DNA from: Mucilaginibacter sp.
GTDB taxonomy: Bacteria; Bacteroidota; Bacteroidia; Sphingobacteriales; Sphingobacteriaceae
NCBI RefSeq assembly: GCF_028288205.1
Contig: NZ_JAQBOD010000031.1
Location: 62,001-126,000 of the forward strand
Length of the DNA stretch: 64,000 bases
Direction of reading: 5' to 3'
The first letter of the stretch is position 1. Each line of letters opens with the position of its first letter. Of this stretch, positions 1 through 8,623 are shown in pieces. The notes beneath the pieces are model-generated. The model did no database searches and was not told the DNA's origin. It worked only from the letters and a program-made list of their open reading frames with translations. The position numbers and the translations under genes are program-made.

Positions 1-316
1 TAAATTATAAACCGTCAACGTCTGTTCATGTCGGGGTTGCTAAATTTACTGATTGGTTTAACGCGTATTATAAGATAAAAAAGGTATATTTATCCCGAAA
101 AAAGTTAGCTATGCATTTATAGAATTGTCATATTAATGTCACGAAGTGTGCAATTTTATACAACTACTTTACACATTTACTTTACACATATCTTTGCTCA
201 CGTATAATTGAGCTGTTTTTTGAACTGTTTTTGATTTTAGTCTATTCTTTTCTACAAGTTTTAGGGCGTACTTTTCCAAATACCATTGCGTTTGGAAGTC
301 CTAAAATTAAAATAGT
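1..316. other. A+T-rich upstream region of the pectate lyase gene
   Basis: No coding region could be supported here. The stretch is A+T-rich and holds the presumed promoter of the pectate lyase gene, listed separately. A box reading TACAAGTTTTAG at 253-264 resembles the GATACAAGT boxes found upstream of two other genes in this window (near 11.1 and 62.0 kb), but lacks the leading GA. Nothing else stands out. Confidence 0.5.
168..196 (+). promoter_or_regulatory. candidate Bacteroidota-type promoter of the pectate lyase gene
   Basis: TATCTTTG at 189-196 matches the Bacteroidota -7 element TAnnTTTG exactly. The -33 element is weak (TTTA instead of TTTG at about 168). Transcription would begin near 203, leaving a leader of roughly 110 nt before the start codon at 317. 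This is inferred from the motif alone. Confidence 0.4.
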
Positions 317-1735
317 ATGAAAAGAAAAACAAAGTTCTACAACAAAATGGCTGTTCTCAGCATGGTCTTCAGTGCAATTATCCTGTTTGGTAGTTGTAAA
401 AAAAATGGGGAAACATCCCCGGCAACATTAAGTGGGTCGACACTATCGGATAGCACCAGTTATGCATCGACCTCCACGTCTACTGTCTACAACATAAGTT
501 TAGACGGGTTAAAATCTGATGGCGGATATGCTTACAAAATAGGTTATCCTTTGCCTCAAAACGGCGACTCAAACACCTCACCAAGCGTGTCAACCTTACG
601 GCTTTTTGAAAACGGTGTTGAATTGGGCCCTGCTCATTCTGTCCACCAGGACATTCGTGATTATGGTAAAGGGCGTTTCAGTCATTGGGGTACAACATTG
701 TATTTCTCAGCTTCGGACAATACAAACCCGGCAACAAATGGCAGAAAGTACACTTATACCATGGGTGGCACTCCAACTACCAGCGGTACCGGAACAACCA
801 CCACCGGTACAACAGGAACATTAACCACTACCGGAGTAAGTAATGCACTTATGGGTTACGCCATGGTAAACGGAACAACAACTGGCGGTGCCGGTGGCCA
901 AACCGTAACGGTTTCTACATTAGCCGATCTGAAAACAGCGGTTTCAGGTAGCACGCCTAAAATTATCTATGTAAGCGGGCATATCCTGGGCTCTGGCGAT
1001 GTTCCGATTTATGTATCATCCAATAAATCTATCATTGGAAAACCGGGTGCAATAATTGAAGGGGTATCACTTTATATTTTTACTGTTAGCAATATCATTA
1101 TTCAAAATATAACATTTAGAAACTATGTGACCGATGCTGCTGTAATGATGAAATTTGCAACTCATCATGTTTGGGTAGATCACTGCGATTTTGCTACAGA
1201 CCGTAATCATGGATGGACTTATTGGGGCAAGGATATGTCTATTACACGGGCGTCAGATTATATAACTGTATCATGGAGCAGGTTCCACGATACAAACTTA
1301 TCTTTCCTGATTAGCGGTGGAATTGCAGGTAATGAGGAAGATATAGGCCATTTGCATGTAACATTGCACCACAATTTCTGGTATAATGTTAGCGAACGCG
1401 AACCTGATATGAATTACGGTAGCGTGCATGTATTCAACAATTATCACTTAAACAACGGTGGTTACTCATTAGGAGCAAGAGCCGGGGGTAATGTACGTAC
1501 TGATAATGAGTATTTTTCAGGATGTGCTAAACCACTCACCACTAATCTTGCCGGTGACCCTCCGGGTTATTTCAGTGGTGTAACTACCAACATTTATTCA
1601 AATTGCGGTGCTAATGATATTACAACATCAATTTCATCGTGGGTGCCAGGATATTCATATAGCGCTGTTCTTGATCCGGCGGCAAATGTACCTTCTATTA
1701 TTCAAAAAGGTTCTGGTGCTATACTAACCAATTAA
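317..1735 (+). CDS. pectate lyase, polysaccharide lyase family 1, lipoprotein
   Basis: A secreted lipoprotein of 472 residues with a hydrophobic leader and a lipobox ending FGSC (Cys27). Residues about 55-150 form a separate beta-rich module I do not recognise, joined by a Thr/Gly-rich linker (about 151-175) to a right-handed beta-helix domain (about 178-472). The helix carries PL1 signatures: VWVDHCDF near 285-292, TLHHNFWYN near 349-357, and SEREPDMNYG followed by VHVFNNY near 359-376. The first Arg (about R361) lines up with the catalytic Arg of PL1 enzymes. The usual DGL-D segment after the DHC motif is replaced by RNHGWTYWGK, so substrate or calcium sites may differ. It would cut pectic polygalacturonate by beta-elimination at the cell surface. 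It stands alone and is followed by a strong terminator. Confidence 0.88.
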   Translation: MKRKTKFYNKMAVLSMVFSAIILFGSCKKNGETSPATLSGSTLSDSTSYASTSTSTVYNISLDGLKSDGGYAYKIGYPLPQNGDSNTSPSVSTLRLFENGVELGPAHSVHQDIRDYGKGRFSHWGTTLYFSASDNTNPATNGRKYTYTMGGTPTTSGTGTTTTGTTGTLTTTGVSNALMGYAMVNGTTTGGAGGQTVTVSTLADLKTAVSGSTPKIIYVSGHILGSGDVPIYVSSNKSIIGKPGAIIEGVSLYIFTVSNIIIQNITFRNYVTDAAVMMKFATHHVWVDHCDFATDRNHGWTYWGKDMSITRASDYITVSWSRFHDTNLSFLISGGIAGNEEDIGHLHVTLHHNFWYNVSEREPDMNYGSVHVFNNYHLNNGGYSLGARAGGNVRTDNEYFSGCAKPLTTNLAGDPPGYFSGVTTNIYSNCGANDITTSISSWVPGYSYSAVLDPAANVPSIIQKGSGAILTN

Positions 1736-1765
1736 TATTTTAGGCTTTTTTTAATTAATTTCTTA

Positions 1766-1802
1766 TTCCAAACCGTCATTAAATGGCGGTTTGGAATTTT
1801 TT
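1766..1802 (+). terminator. Rho-independent terminator after the pectate lyase gene
   Basis: A perfect 10-bp stem (TTCCAAACCG at 1766-1775 paired with CGGTTTGGAA at 1787-1796) encloses an 11-nt loop and is followed at once by six T residues. It lies 30 bases after the pectate lyase stop codon and separates that gene from the polysaccharide operon. Confidence 0.85.
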
Positions 1803-2043
1803 AGATAGAAGTTCCTGATATAATAAGAACTTCAATTTTCCATTAAAGGCGTTTGCGCCTAACTACATCTTCTCAAATATTGTTGGATCGATCCTGATCC
1901 GGCATATCATCTAAAAGATCGGCTTACACCTTTTTGCTGATCATTATTACTACTGCTTTTTCTTCTGTACAGTTTTTAAACATGCTTTTGCGTGCCGTCC
2001 GGATTTGTCCGATGGTATACAGTTAGCCACAATTTAAACCGAT
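1803..2043. other. intergenic region upstream of the polysaccharide operon
   Basis: No open frame with coding character was seen. The region presumably carries the promoter of the polysaccharide operon, but no clear TTTG/TAnnTTTG pair was found. A short GGATCGATCC palindrome occurs near 1883-1892. Confidence 0.4.
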
Positions 2044-3186
2044 ATGAATAAACCAGGGCAAAAGATCCTCATTGTATGCGATTCGTCGAAATCATTAATT
2101 GATTTTAGGGGAAAACTGATGGAAGAGCTCCTTAAAAAGCACAGCGTGGATGTTTTTACTCCGAAAATAATACAGCAAAGTGTACGAAAAAAATTAACAT
2201 CGCTTGGCGTAGTGATTCATGAAAGCCATTTGGAAGGCAGCCACGTTTCCGTTTTGTCGGATATAAGGTTCATTTTTCAATTATATATATTGATAAAAAG
2301 AGTGCGGCCCGATGTTTTTTTTCCTTACACCTTTAAACCTGTTATTTACGGCACATTACTGGCCAAGATATGTGGCGTTGAGCGTATCATACCTATGTTA
2401 ACCGGATTGGGATATAATTTCACCAACAAAAAAAGTAATAATTGGGTTAGCACTATTACACGGTTATTACTAAAATTTAGTTTAAGGCCAAACAGGAACT
2501 TAAAAATTATTTTTCAAAACAGAGATGATTACCACACTCTGGTTCAGAATAGAATATTAACCAACCAGCATCAGGTGTTTTTTGTGAATGGATCGGGGGT
2601 AGACTTGGAACATTATGCATATACTCCGCCAGACCTGGAACCAATAAACTTTATTATGGTTGCCCGTTTAATAAATGCTAAAGGCATTTATGAATATTAT
2701 GAAGCTGCAAGAGACATTCGTTCACGTTACCCTGATGTTAAATTTAAACTCATTGGAGCCTATGAGAAAAACATTGATGCCATAAGCCCGGATCTGTATA
2801 ATAAAATACGATATGGTAAAACCATTCATTATGTTGGCCAGGTTGAAGATGTGCGCCCGCACATAATGAATTCATCGGTGGTGGTATTACCTTCCTATTA
2901 TGGCGAGGGGGTGCCGCGATGTCTTTTAGAAAGTATGGCTATGGGACGAGCCATTATAACCTGTGATTCCGTTGGATGCAGGGAAACGATTGACTCTCAT
3001 TCGGCTGTGAACGGTTTTATGGTTCCAATTAAAAACGTACCCCAACTGATTTCAAAAATGGAATTTTATTTAAATAACAGGCTCGAAGTTCTTAAATATG
3101 GATTGAACGGGCTGAAACTTGCCAGAAAAAAATTTGATGTTCACCTGGTTAATGCGCAAATGTTAAAGATCATGCAATTAAACTGA
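2044..3186 (+). CDS. glycosyltransferase family 4
   Basis: A GT-B fold glycosyltransferase of 380 residues. The N-terminal half opens with KILIVCDSSKSLIDFRGKL, as in GT4 enzymes that extend lipid-linked surface oligosaccharides. The C-terminal half has the nucleotide-sugar signature: GEGVPRCLLESMAMG at about 287-301, with the two Glu of the E-x7-E motif at 288 and 296, then a G-RE segment and NGFMVP. It likely adds a hexose or N-acetylhexosamine to an undecaprenyl-linked glycan on the cytoplasmic face of the inner membrane. It is the first gene of a plus-strand run ending at the CapD-like gene, with a 30-bp gap to the next. Donor and acceptor cannot be read from the sequence. Confidence 0.85.
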   Translation: MNKPGQKILIVCDSSKSLIDFRGKLMEELLKKHSVDVFTPKIIQQSVRKKLTSLGVVIHESHLEGSHVSVLSDIRFIFQLYILIKRVRPDVFFPYTFKPVIYGTLLAKICGVERIIPMLTGLGYNFTNKKSNNWVSTITRLLLKFSLRPNRNLKIIFQNRDDYHTLVQNRILTNQHQVFFVNGSGVDLEHYAYTPPDLEPINFIMVARLINAKGIYEYYEAARDIRSRYPDVKFKLIGAYEKNIDAISPDLYNKIRYGKTIHYVGQVEDVRPHIMNSSVVVLPSYYGEGVPRCLLESMAMGRAIITCDSVGCRETIDSHSAVNGFMVPIKNVPQLISKMEFYLNNRLEVLKYGLNGLKLARKKFDVHLVNAQMLKIMQLN

Positions 3187-3216
3187 TCCTCACAACATTA
3201 AAACCTGCTTGCATTT

Positions 3217-4020
3217 ATGAAAAATAAGTTTAATTACCCCGAAAAAGCGCTAAACGATTTTAAAGTATCACTTGATACTTATGGATGGGTTGTTTACGAA
3301 AATGCTATAGAATCAGATTTTATCGACAGGATCAATGATGATATAAAAGATGGTTATGTATATCACAGAAGCATACAGGAAAGAAATGACATAAATGCAA
3401 ATATGGATGGTACACTTCTTCATCTTCTTGAGCGCGATAATTTTAGTATACCACTCCTTGAAAGAATGTATTGCAATGATGAGATAACCAGGTATTTTGG
3501 AGGTAAGTATATTTTGAATGGTATGAATGGCGTAATACATTCAAAACAAGAGCATCCTTATCTGAGTAACATGCAACGGGATGTAGAAACATTTATCAGC
3601 GAAGAAAAATTATTGCTGGAAATGATCATTACACTCGACGACTTTACCCTGCAAAATGGGGCACCACATTTTTTTTCAGGATCACATAAAACCGACTTGA
3701 GGCCGGATGAAGCGTGTTTTTATAGCAATATAGACAGAGTCATTACACCAAAAGGAAGCATTATACTTTTCGACCCGAATTTATGGTATGCTGCCGGAGA
3801 GAATTTTACACCGGAGCCCCGAAGGGCGTTAACGCTGGGTTTTACCAGGCCGTTTTTAAAACAGCAGATGGATTATTCAAGATTTTTAGGCTACGATTTT
3901 GTTGCCGGTTTAAAGCCTGAACTTCGACAGATCATTGGCTACAATGCATGTATACCGGCTAATTTAAACGACTATTACCAGCCACCTCATTTAAGAATGT
4001 ACAAGCACGATCAAGGCTGA
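3217..4020 (+). CDS. PhyH-like (phytanoyl-CoA dioxygenase fold) protein lacking both iron-binding histidines
   Basis: A 267-residue protein with the layout of PhyH-type Fe(II)/2-oxoglutarate oxygenases found in surface-polysaccharide clusters. The landmarks are all present: NGVIHSKQEHPYLSNMQRD near 104-122, TLDDFTLQNGAPHFFSGSH at 139-157, FDPNLWYAAGEN at 185-196 and PRRALTLGFTRPF at 201-213. The metal-binding residues are not. The family HxD motif reads QRD (Q120, D122) and the distal His of LWHAAG is Tyr191. The Arg that binds 2-oxoglutarate (R202 or R203) is kept. A non-catalytic role, or a changed cofactor, is therefore likely. The frame is intact and lies inside the polysaccharide operon, 30 bp after the GT4 gene and 34 bp before the DegT-like gene. 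Confidence 0.8.
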   Translation: MKNKFNYPEKALNDFKVSLDTYGWVVYENAIESDFIDRINDDIKDGYVYHRSIQERNDINANMDGTLLHLLERDNFSIPLLERMYCNDEITRYFGGKYILNGMNGVIHSKQEHPYLSNMQRDVETFISEEKLLLEMIITLDDFTLQNGAPHFFSGSHKTDLRPDEACFYSNIDRVITPKGSIILFDPNLWYAAGENFTPEPRRALTLGFTRPFLKQQMDYSRFLGYDFVAGLKPELRQIIGYNACIPANLNDYYQPPHLRMYKHDQG

Positions 4021-4054
4021 ACTTAAATTATCCTTTCACCTTTCATTTTATATC

Positions 4055-5026
4055 ATGCAAAAAATAGAAACTTCACAATTAACAATTGGTGGGTATTTCG
4101 GTTTGGAACTTCCTCCGGGGAATGAGTATTACACGCATCTTATTCGGTTGAATACAGGGAGAAATGCATTAGAATATATTTTGAGAGAAAAAGGATATAA
4201 GAAAATATATATCCCATATTTTACCTGCGATGTATTGCTGGAGCCTATCCAAAAATTGGATATTGCATACCAATTTTACTCAATTGATGAGCACCTGGAA
4301 CCAATTATTGATTTTGAGATAGAGTCTGATGCCGTTTTTTTGTATACCAACTACTTTGGTATTAAACAGCAAGCTGTTAAGTGCCTAAGCACTAAAATAA
4401 CTAATCTTATAATCGATAATTCTCAGGCTTTTTTTTCAGAACCATTGCCCGGCATTGATACCTTTTACTCATGCAGGAAATTCTTTGGTGTTTCTGATGG
4501 GGCATATCTGCAAATTAAAAAAAAATCAACTAAAAAATATGCTGTTGACAGTTCTGTAAATCGCTTCTCGCATCTTATTAAGAGTATTGATCTGGGTGTA
4601 CAACAAGGCTATAGTGATTTTGTAAAAAACAATAAAGACCTGGAGAATAATCCGATTCGGATCATGTCTCCCCTAACGCGGAAGATTCTTGCAGGTGTTA
4701 ATTATACAGAATGCGCCAGGATTAGAAAACGGAACTTTAATTTTCTTCACAAACATTTGAAAGATCATAATTTATTCAAGTTTAATTTTCCGGAAGAGTA
4801 CTCACCAATGGTTTACCCGTTTTTATCAAATAACAAGCAGCTTAAATTGCATTTGATACAACGAAATATTTATGTGGCTACCTATTGGCCAAATGTTTTT
4901 AAGTGGACTGATGCCCGGATGTATGAAAATTACCTGGCACGCTGTATTGTTCCCTTACCTATCGACCATAGGTATAGCCTGCATGATATGCTTTATATTT
5001 TAAATACTTTACGCACTTTTTTATGA
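4055..5026 (+). CDS. DegT/DnrJ/EryC1-like PLP-fold protein
   Basis: A 323-residue protein of the fold-type I PLP family, close to the sugar aminotransferases of surface glycan clusters. RLNTGRNALEYIL (31-43) matches the N-terminal substrate and PLP-phosphate region, IPYFTCDVLLEPI (53-65) is a usual DegT-like segment, IIDNSQAFF (119-127) carries the Asp121 expected to contact the pyridine nitrogen, and SCRKFFGVSDGAYL (139-152) carries Lys142, the expected Schiff-base lysine. The C-terminal third is shorter and more divergent than in classical DegT enzymes (usually 360-400 residues), so the reaction is uncertain. Its stop overlaps the start of the next gene (ATGA), so an amino-sugar step coupled to that acetyltransferase is plausible. 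Confidence 0.75.
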   Translation: MQKIETSQLTIGGYFGLELPPGNEYYTHLIRLNTGRNALEYILREKGYKKIYIPYFTCDVLLEPIQKLDIAYQFYSIDEHLEPIIDFEIESDAVFLYTNYFGIKQQAVKCLSTKITNLIIDNSQAFFSEPLPGIDTFYSCRKFFGVSDGAYLQIKKKSTKKYAVDSSVNRFSHLIKSIDLGVQQGYSDFVKNNKDLENNPIRIMSPLTRKILAGVNYTECARIRKRNFNFLHKHLKDHNLFKFNFPEEYSPMVYPFLSNNKQLKLHLIQRNIYVATYWPNVFKWTDARMYENYLARCIVPLPIDHRYSLHDMLYILNTLRTFL

Positions 5027-5541
5027 TCATTTCAATATACATAAGGCCACTGGTTCTTGAAGATGCTGAAGTATCTTATTCATGGCGAAACGACGCATCG
5101 GTGTGGACTTATACCGGGTTTAAACCAAATAGAGTTGTCACCAAAGAAATGGAACTTGATTGGCTAAGAAATAATTTGAATAAGCCCGACCAAAGCCGCT
5201 TTGCCATATGCGTTAAAGAGCTTGATACCTACATAGGCAATGTTCAATTGCTTGATTTTCATGGAAAGAGTGCGGAGCTCCATCTGTTTATCGGCAACAA
5301 GCTTTACTGGGGTAAGGGGATAGGTTTCCAGGCTACTGTGTTGATGCTTAGGTATGGTTTTTTTGAAAGAAAACTTGAAGTTATTTATCTGAAAGTGCAC
5401 CCCGCAAATATTGCGGCCATATCAATTTATGAAAAGGCCGGCTTTGAAATTACAGGTAAAGATGACGGCAACATTACGATGAGTATTTCAAGGGATCGTT
5501 TTATCGAAATTGAGCCTTCATTTAAATTGATAAGCATCTAA
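5023..5541 (+). CDS. GNAT family N-acetyltransferase (RimJ/RimL-like)
   Basis: A 172-residue GNAT protein. The N-terminal ISIYIRPLVLEDAEVSYSWRN segment is typical of the RimL-like subfamily. The acetyl-CoA loop is seen in GNKLYWGKGIGFQA (about 92-105), and the C-terminal ANIAAISIYEKAGFEITG is the usual helix-strand element. It overlaps the upstream DegT-like gene by 4 bp, suggesting translational coupling. Acetyltransferases in this position commonly acetylate the 4- or 3-amino group made by the aminotransferase on a nucleotide sugar. That role is inferred from context. Confidence 0.8.
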   Translation: MIISIYIRPLVLEDAEVSYSWRNDASVWTYTGFKPNRVVTKEMELDWLRNNLNKPDQSRFAICVKELDTYIGNVQLLDFHGKSAELHLFIGNKLYWGKGIGFQATVLMLRYGFFERKLEVIYLKVHPANIAAISIYEKAGFEITGKDDGNITMSISRDRFIEIEPSFKLISI

Positions 5542-5553
5542 ATAAATCCGTTT

Positions 5554-6597
5554 ATGATCAAAATATTAACTATTAAGGATAAAGCAGAATGGGTAACCTA
5601 TGTAAATCAATCAGTAGAAACTGATTTTTATCATACATGGCATTACCATTCGCTTGATAATACCGGCTCGCCAATTTTATTTGTTTATAGCGAACAATCT
5701 GATTTTATTGCGATACCGCTTATTCAACGAAAGATACCGGAATCAAATTACTATGACTTGACCTGTGTATATGGGTATTCCGGACCGCTATCAAACCAAA
5801 AAATGGATGGAATTGATTCAACATTGGTAAGCAATTTTAAAAGCGCTTTTCTTAAATTCTTATCAGATGGGAATTATGTTTCGGTGTTTTTGAGGTTGAA
5901 TCCCTTTTATAACCAACAATTGCTGCTTAAGGAATTTGGCGGTATTTACGACAATGGCCAGGTAGTAGTTATTGACCTCAATAAAAGCATTGAACAGCAC
6001 CGAAAGGATTATAGGCAGACAACCTGGGACAGTATTAGAAAATCATTAAAAAATGGTTACAATATTAAAGAAGAGAAAGGGCCGGAAGCCGTTAAAATTT
6101 TCAGCGAAATTTATAACCAGAATATGAATAGGGTAAGGGCTGCCGACTCGTACTTATTTGATAATGACTATTATTTAGAAATGCTTAGCAATACTGAATA
6201 CAACGCACGGATATTTATGGCATATAAAGGTGATGTTGTTGCCAGCAGCACAATTGCAGTATTTACCAATGAAATAATTCAATTGCATTTAATTGGCACA
6301 AGGACCGAATACCTACAGGATAGCCCGGCAAAATTTTTAATTGATGGAGTAATGCAAATTGGCTGTGAATTGGGGATGCGTTATTATAATCTTGGCGGGG
6401 GGCTTGGATTTCAAAAAGACTCACTTTTTTATTGGAAAAACGCATTCTCCGATTTGCTGTTTGACTATAAAAGCTGGCGTTATATAGCAAATCCGGTCAT
6501 ATACCAGCAATTACTTGATCAAAAGGGTATTGATAAAAATACCGAAGTAGACTTTTTCCCATTATACAGGTACACCCTGGCTCTTCAAACATCCTAA
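5554..6597 (+). CDS. FemAB/BioF2-like GNAT-fold acyl- or aminoacyltransferase
   Basis: A 347-residue protein with the duplicated GNAT fold of the FemAB/peptidoglycan-bridge superfamily. Useful landmarks are the SVFLRLNPFYN segment, the QTTWDSIRKSLKNGYNIKEE region typical of the second GNAT domain, a central SEIYNQNMNRVRA helix, and RYYNLGGGLGFQKDSLFYWKNAF near the C-terminus, where family members have LGGG and a K--F motif. Proteins of this type in exopolysaccharide and O-antigen clusters are thought to transfer an amino-acid or acyl group onto a sugar. It lies 12 bp after the GNAT gene and 11 bp before the probable start of the dehydratase gene. Confidence 0.75.
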   Translation: MIKILTIKDKAEWVTYVNQSVETDFYHTWHYHSLDNTGSPILFVYSEQSDFIAIPLIQRKIPESNYYDLTCVYGYSGPLSNQKMDGIDSTLVSNFKSAFLKFLSDGNYVSVFLRLNPFYNQQLLLKEFGGIYDNGQVVVIDLNKSIEQHRKDYRQTTWDSIRKSLKNGYNIKEEKGPEAVKIFSEIYNQNMNRVRAADSYLFDNDYYLEMLSNTEYNARIFMAYKGDVVASSTIAVFTNEIIQLHLIGTRTEYLQDSPAKFLIDGVMQIGCELGMRYYNLGGGLGFQKDSLFYWKNAFSDLLFDYKSWRYIANPVIYQQLLDQKGIDKNTEVDFFPLYRYTLALQTS

Positions 6598-6608
6598 TTC
6601 TCTTGATT

Positions 6609-8558
6609 ATGATCTACATCAGAAACTTACTATTTCAAGATAAGTTCCATTCCAAGTGGTTGGTGCTTTTTACAGATATGCTGATAGTTATATCATCAAT
6701 TTGTCTTTCGTTTTCATTAAAGGGAAAACTGAATCTAAAACATGATAACCTATTTTATATGGCATTGTATTGTGGCAATGCGCTTTTAATTTTTACATTA
6801 ATGCGCGTACACACCCGTATTGTAAGATACTCGAACACCAGAGATATGCTGCGCGTTTTGTTTACTGTATTGCTAAGCAGTATGTCATTTATTTTTCTGT
6901 GTTTGTCATTCTTTGGTACCTATTTCAGTGTGTCAGGGCTTGGGGCAATTTTATTCGTCAATTTTTTCATTTCGTCCTCTTTGCTTATGGGCATGCGCAT
7001 TATTATAAAAGACCTTTTTAAATACATTGACGAACCGGGTTATTCAATAAAGAGAGATAATGTTTTAATATATGGAGCGGGAAACCATTCCATACTGGTG
7101 AAAAGAGCACTGGAAACCCAAAAAGGTCTGCTGATCAACGTGCAGGGTTTTATTGATACAGGTTTAGATAAGCTTTATAAATATATTGAGCAAACCCAGG
7201 TTTATCCTGTAAAGTCTATCCAAAATTTGAAGCAAAAGTTCTCTATATCAACAATGTTTATTACAGCAGAGGACCTTAATACAGATAGTAAAAGAAATGC
7301 TGTAGAAAAATGTATTGAGTACGGGATCAAGGTGATCACTGTGGCTCCATCAAATCAATGGCTAAATGGTATGCCAACTTCACATCAATTTAAAGATCTG
7401 AAGATAGAAGATCTGTTAGAACGTGCGCCTATTGAGTTATGTAAAGAGCATATATGCAGTGAAGTTAAAGGCAAGAGGATTTTGGTTACCGGTGCGGCAG
7501 GCTCAATAGGTGCTGAGATAGTGCGGCAAATTATGGGATATAATCCGGAGTTTGTTGTGTTATGCGACCGGGCCGAAACACCATTGCATGATATTCAACT
7601 GGAACTTGAGGATGGTATTTATGCACATAAAAGCCGAATATTTGTTTCGGATATTCAAAACTCAAACCGGATAAAAACACTCTTCAATCTTTATAAGCCG
7701 CAGATCGTTTTTCATGCAGCAGCATACAAGCATGTGCCAATGATGGAAAATCATCCTACCGAAGCAGTACTGACAAATATTTGGGGTACAAAAAACCTGG
7801 CAGATATATCGGTCGACCATGGCGTAGAGAAATTCATCATGATATCTACTGATAAAGCTGTACGGCCTACCAATGTTATGGGGGCATCAAAACGTATTGC
7901 CGAAATGTATATTCAGGCCTTAAATAATTCGGTTATATACAACCAGCTTAACTATACTCAAAGTATTGACAGCTTAAGATGTAAAACTAAATTTATCACT
8001 ACACGCTTTGGAAACGTGCTTGGCTCTAACGGCTCTGTTATTCCCAGGTTTAAAGCACAGATAGAACGCGGGGGACCAATAACTGTTACGCATCCTGATA
8101 TTACCCGCTATTTTATGACCATTCCTGAAGCCGTGCATCTTGTACTTGAAGCTTCGGTTATGGGTAACGGTGGCGAGATATTTATTTTTGATATGGGAAA
8201 ACCCGTGAAAATAACCGACCTGGCCGTTAACATGATTAAACTTGCAGGGTTTGTTCCCGATGTGGATATCAAAATACTTTTTACCGGCCTTAGGCCCGGG
8301 GAAAAACTTTACGAAGAATTGTTGAATGATGACGAGACCGTTATCCCCACCTATAACAAGGATATTAAAATATCTAAAACCATACCCAACTGTTATGTCG
8401 AGATAAATAATGTAATTAAAGAGTTACTGGATATTAACCTCCTTAATAACGTAGACGGAATGGTTGGTAAAATGAAAGCCATCCTACCCGATTTTATCAG
8501 CAACAATTCTCAATATCAAAAACTGGATAAAAATTCTATTCCTGCAGAGATTGTATAA
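6609..8558 (+). CDS. capD: CapD/PglF-like membrane nucleotide-sugar 4,6-dehydratase/epimerase
   Basis: A 649-residue inner-membrane enzyme. The first 140 residues hold four hydrophobic helices. A first Rossmann-like domain follows (NVLIYGAGNHSILVKRAL), then the catalytic SDR domain with GAAGSIG at 295-301. The usual YxxxK pair reads MGASK (Met424, Lys428), the Tyr-to-Met change typical of FlaA1/PglF inverting 4,6-dehydratases. The C-terminal FTGLRPGEKLYEELL segment is also characteristic. It probably makes a UDP-4-keto-6-deoxy-hexosamine that an aminotransferase such as the DegT-like protein could use. The frame is open from a TTG at 6603, but the ATG at 6609 is the more likely start. It is the last gene of the polysaccharide operon. 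Confidence 0.88.
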   Translation: MIYIRNLLFQDKFHSKWLVLFTDMLIVISSICLSFSLKGKLNLKHDNLFYMALYCGNALLIFTLMRVHTRIVRYSNTRDMLRVLFTVLLSSMSFIFLCLSFFGTYFSVSGLGAILFVNFFISSSLLMGMRIIIKDLFKYIDEPGYSIKRDNVLIYGAGNHSILVKRALETQKGLLINVQGFIDTGLDKLYKYIEQTQVYPVKSIQNLKQKFSISTMFITAEDLNTDSKRNAVEKCIEYGIKVITVAPSNQWLNGMPTSHQFKDLKIEDLLERAPIELCKEHICSEVKGKRILVTGAAGSIGAEIVRQIMGYNPEFVVLCDRAETPLHDIQLELEDGIYAHKSRIFVSDIQNSNRIKTLFNLYKPQIVFHAAAYKHVPMMENHPTEAVLTNIWGTKNLADISVDHGVEKFIMISTDKAVRPTNVMGASKRIAEMYIQALNNSVIYNQLNYTQSIDSLRCKTKFITTRFGNVLGSNGSVIPRFKAQIERGGPITVTHPDITRYFMTIPEAVHLVLEASVMGNGGEIFIFDMGKPVKITDLAVNMIKLAGFVPDVDIKILFTGLRPGEKLYEELLNDDETVIPTYNKDIKISKTIPNCYVEINNVIKELLDINLLNNVDGMVGKMKAILPDFISNNSQYQKLDKNSIPAEIV

Positions 8559-8623
8559 ACTTACGGAATCGATCAGCTTGTACCCATTACTGCCGCCTTC
8601 CGGGGATTTACCAATACTCTCCC

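Noticed and set aside
3313..3540. Minus-strand frame of 75 codons inside the PhyH-like gene, considered as a sign of pseudogenisation
   Set aside because: The PhyH-like frame is uninterrupted, and the antisense frame has no start context or domain.
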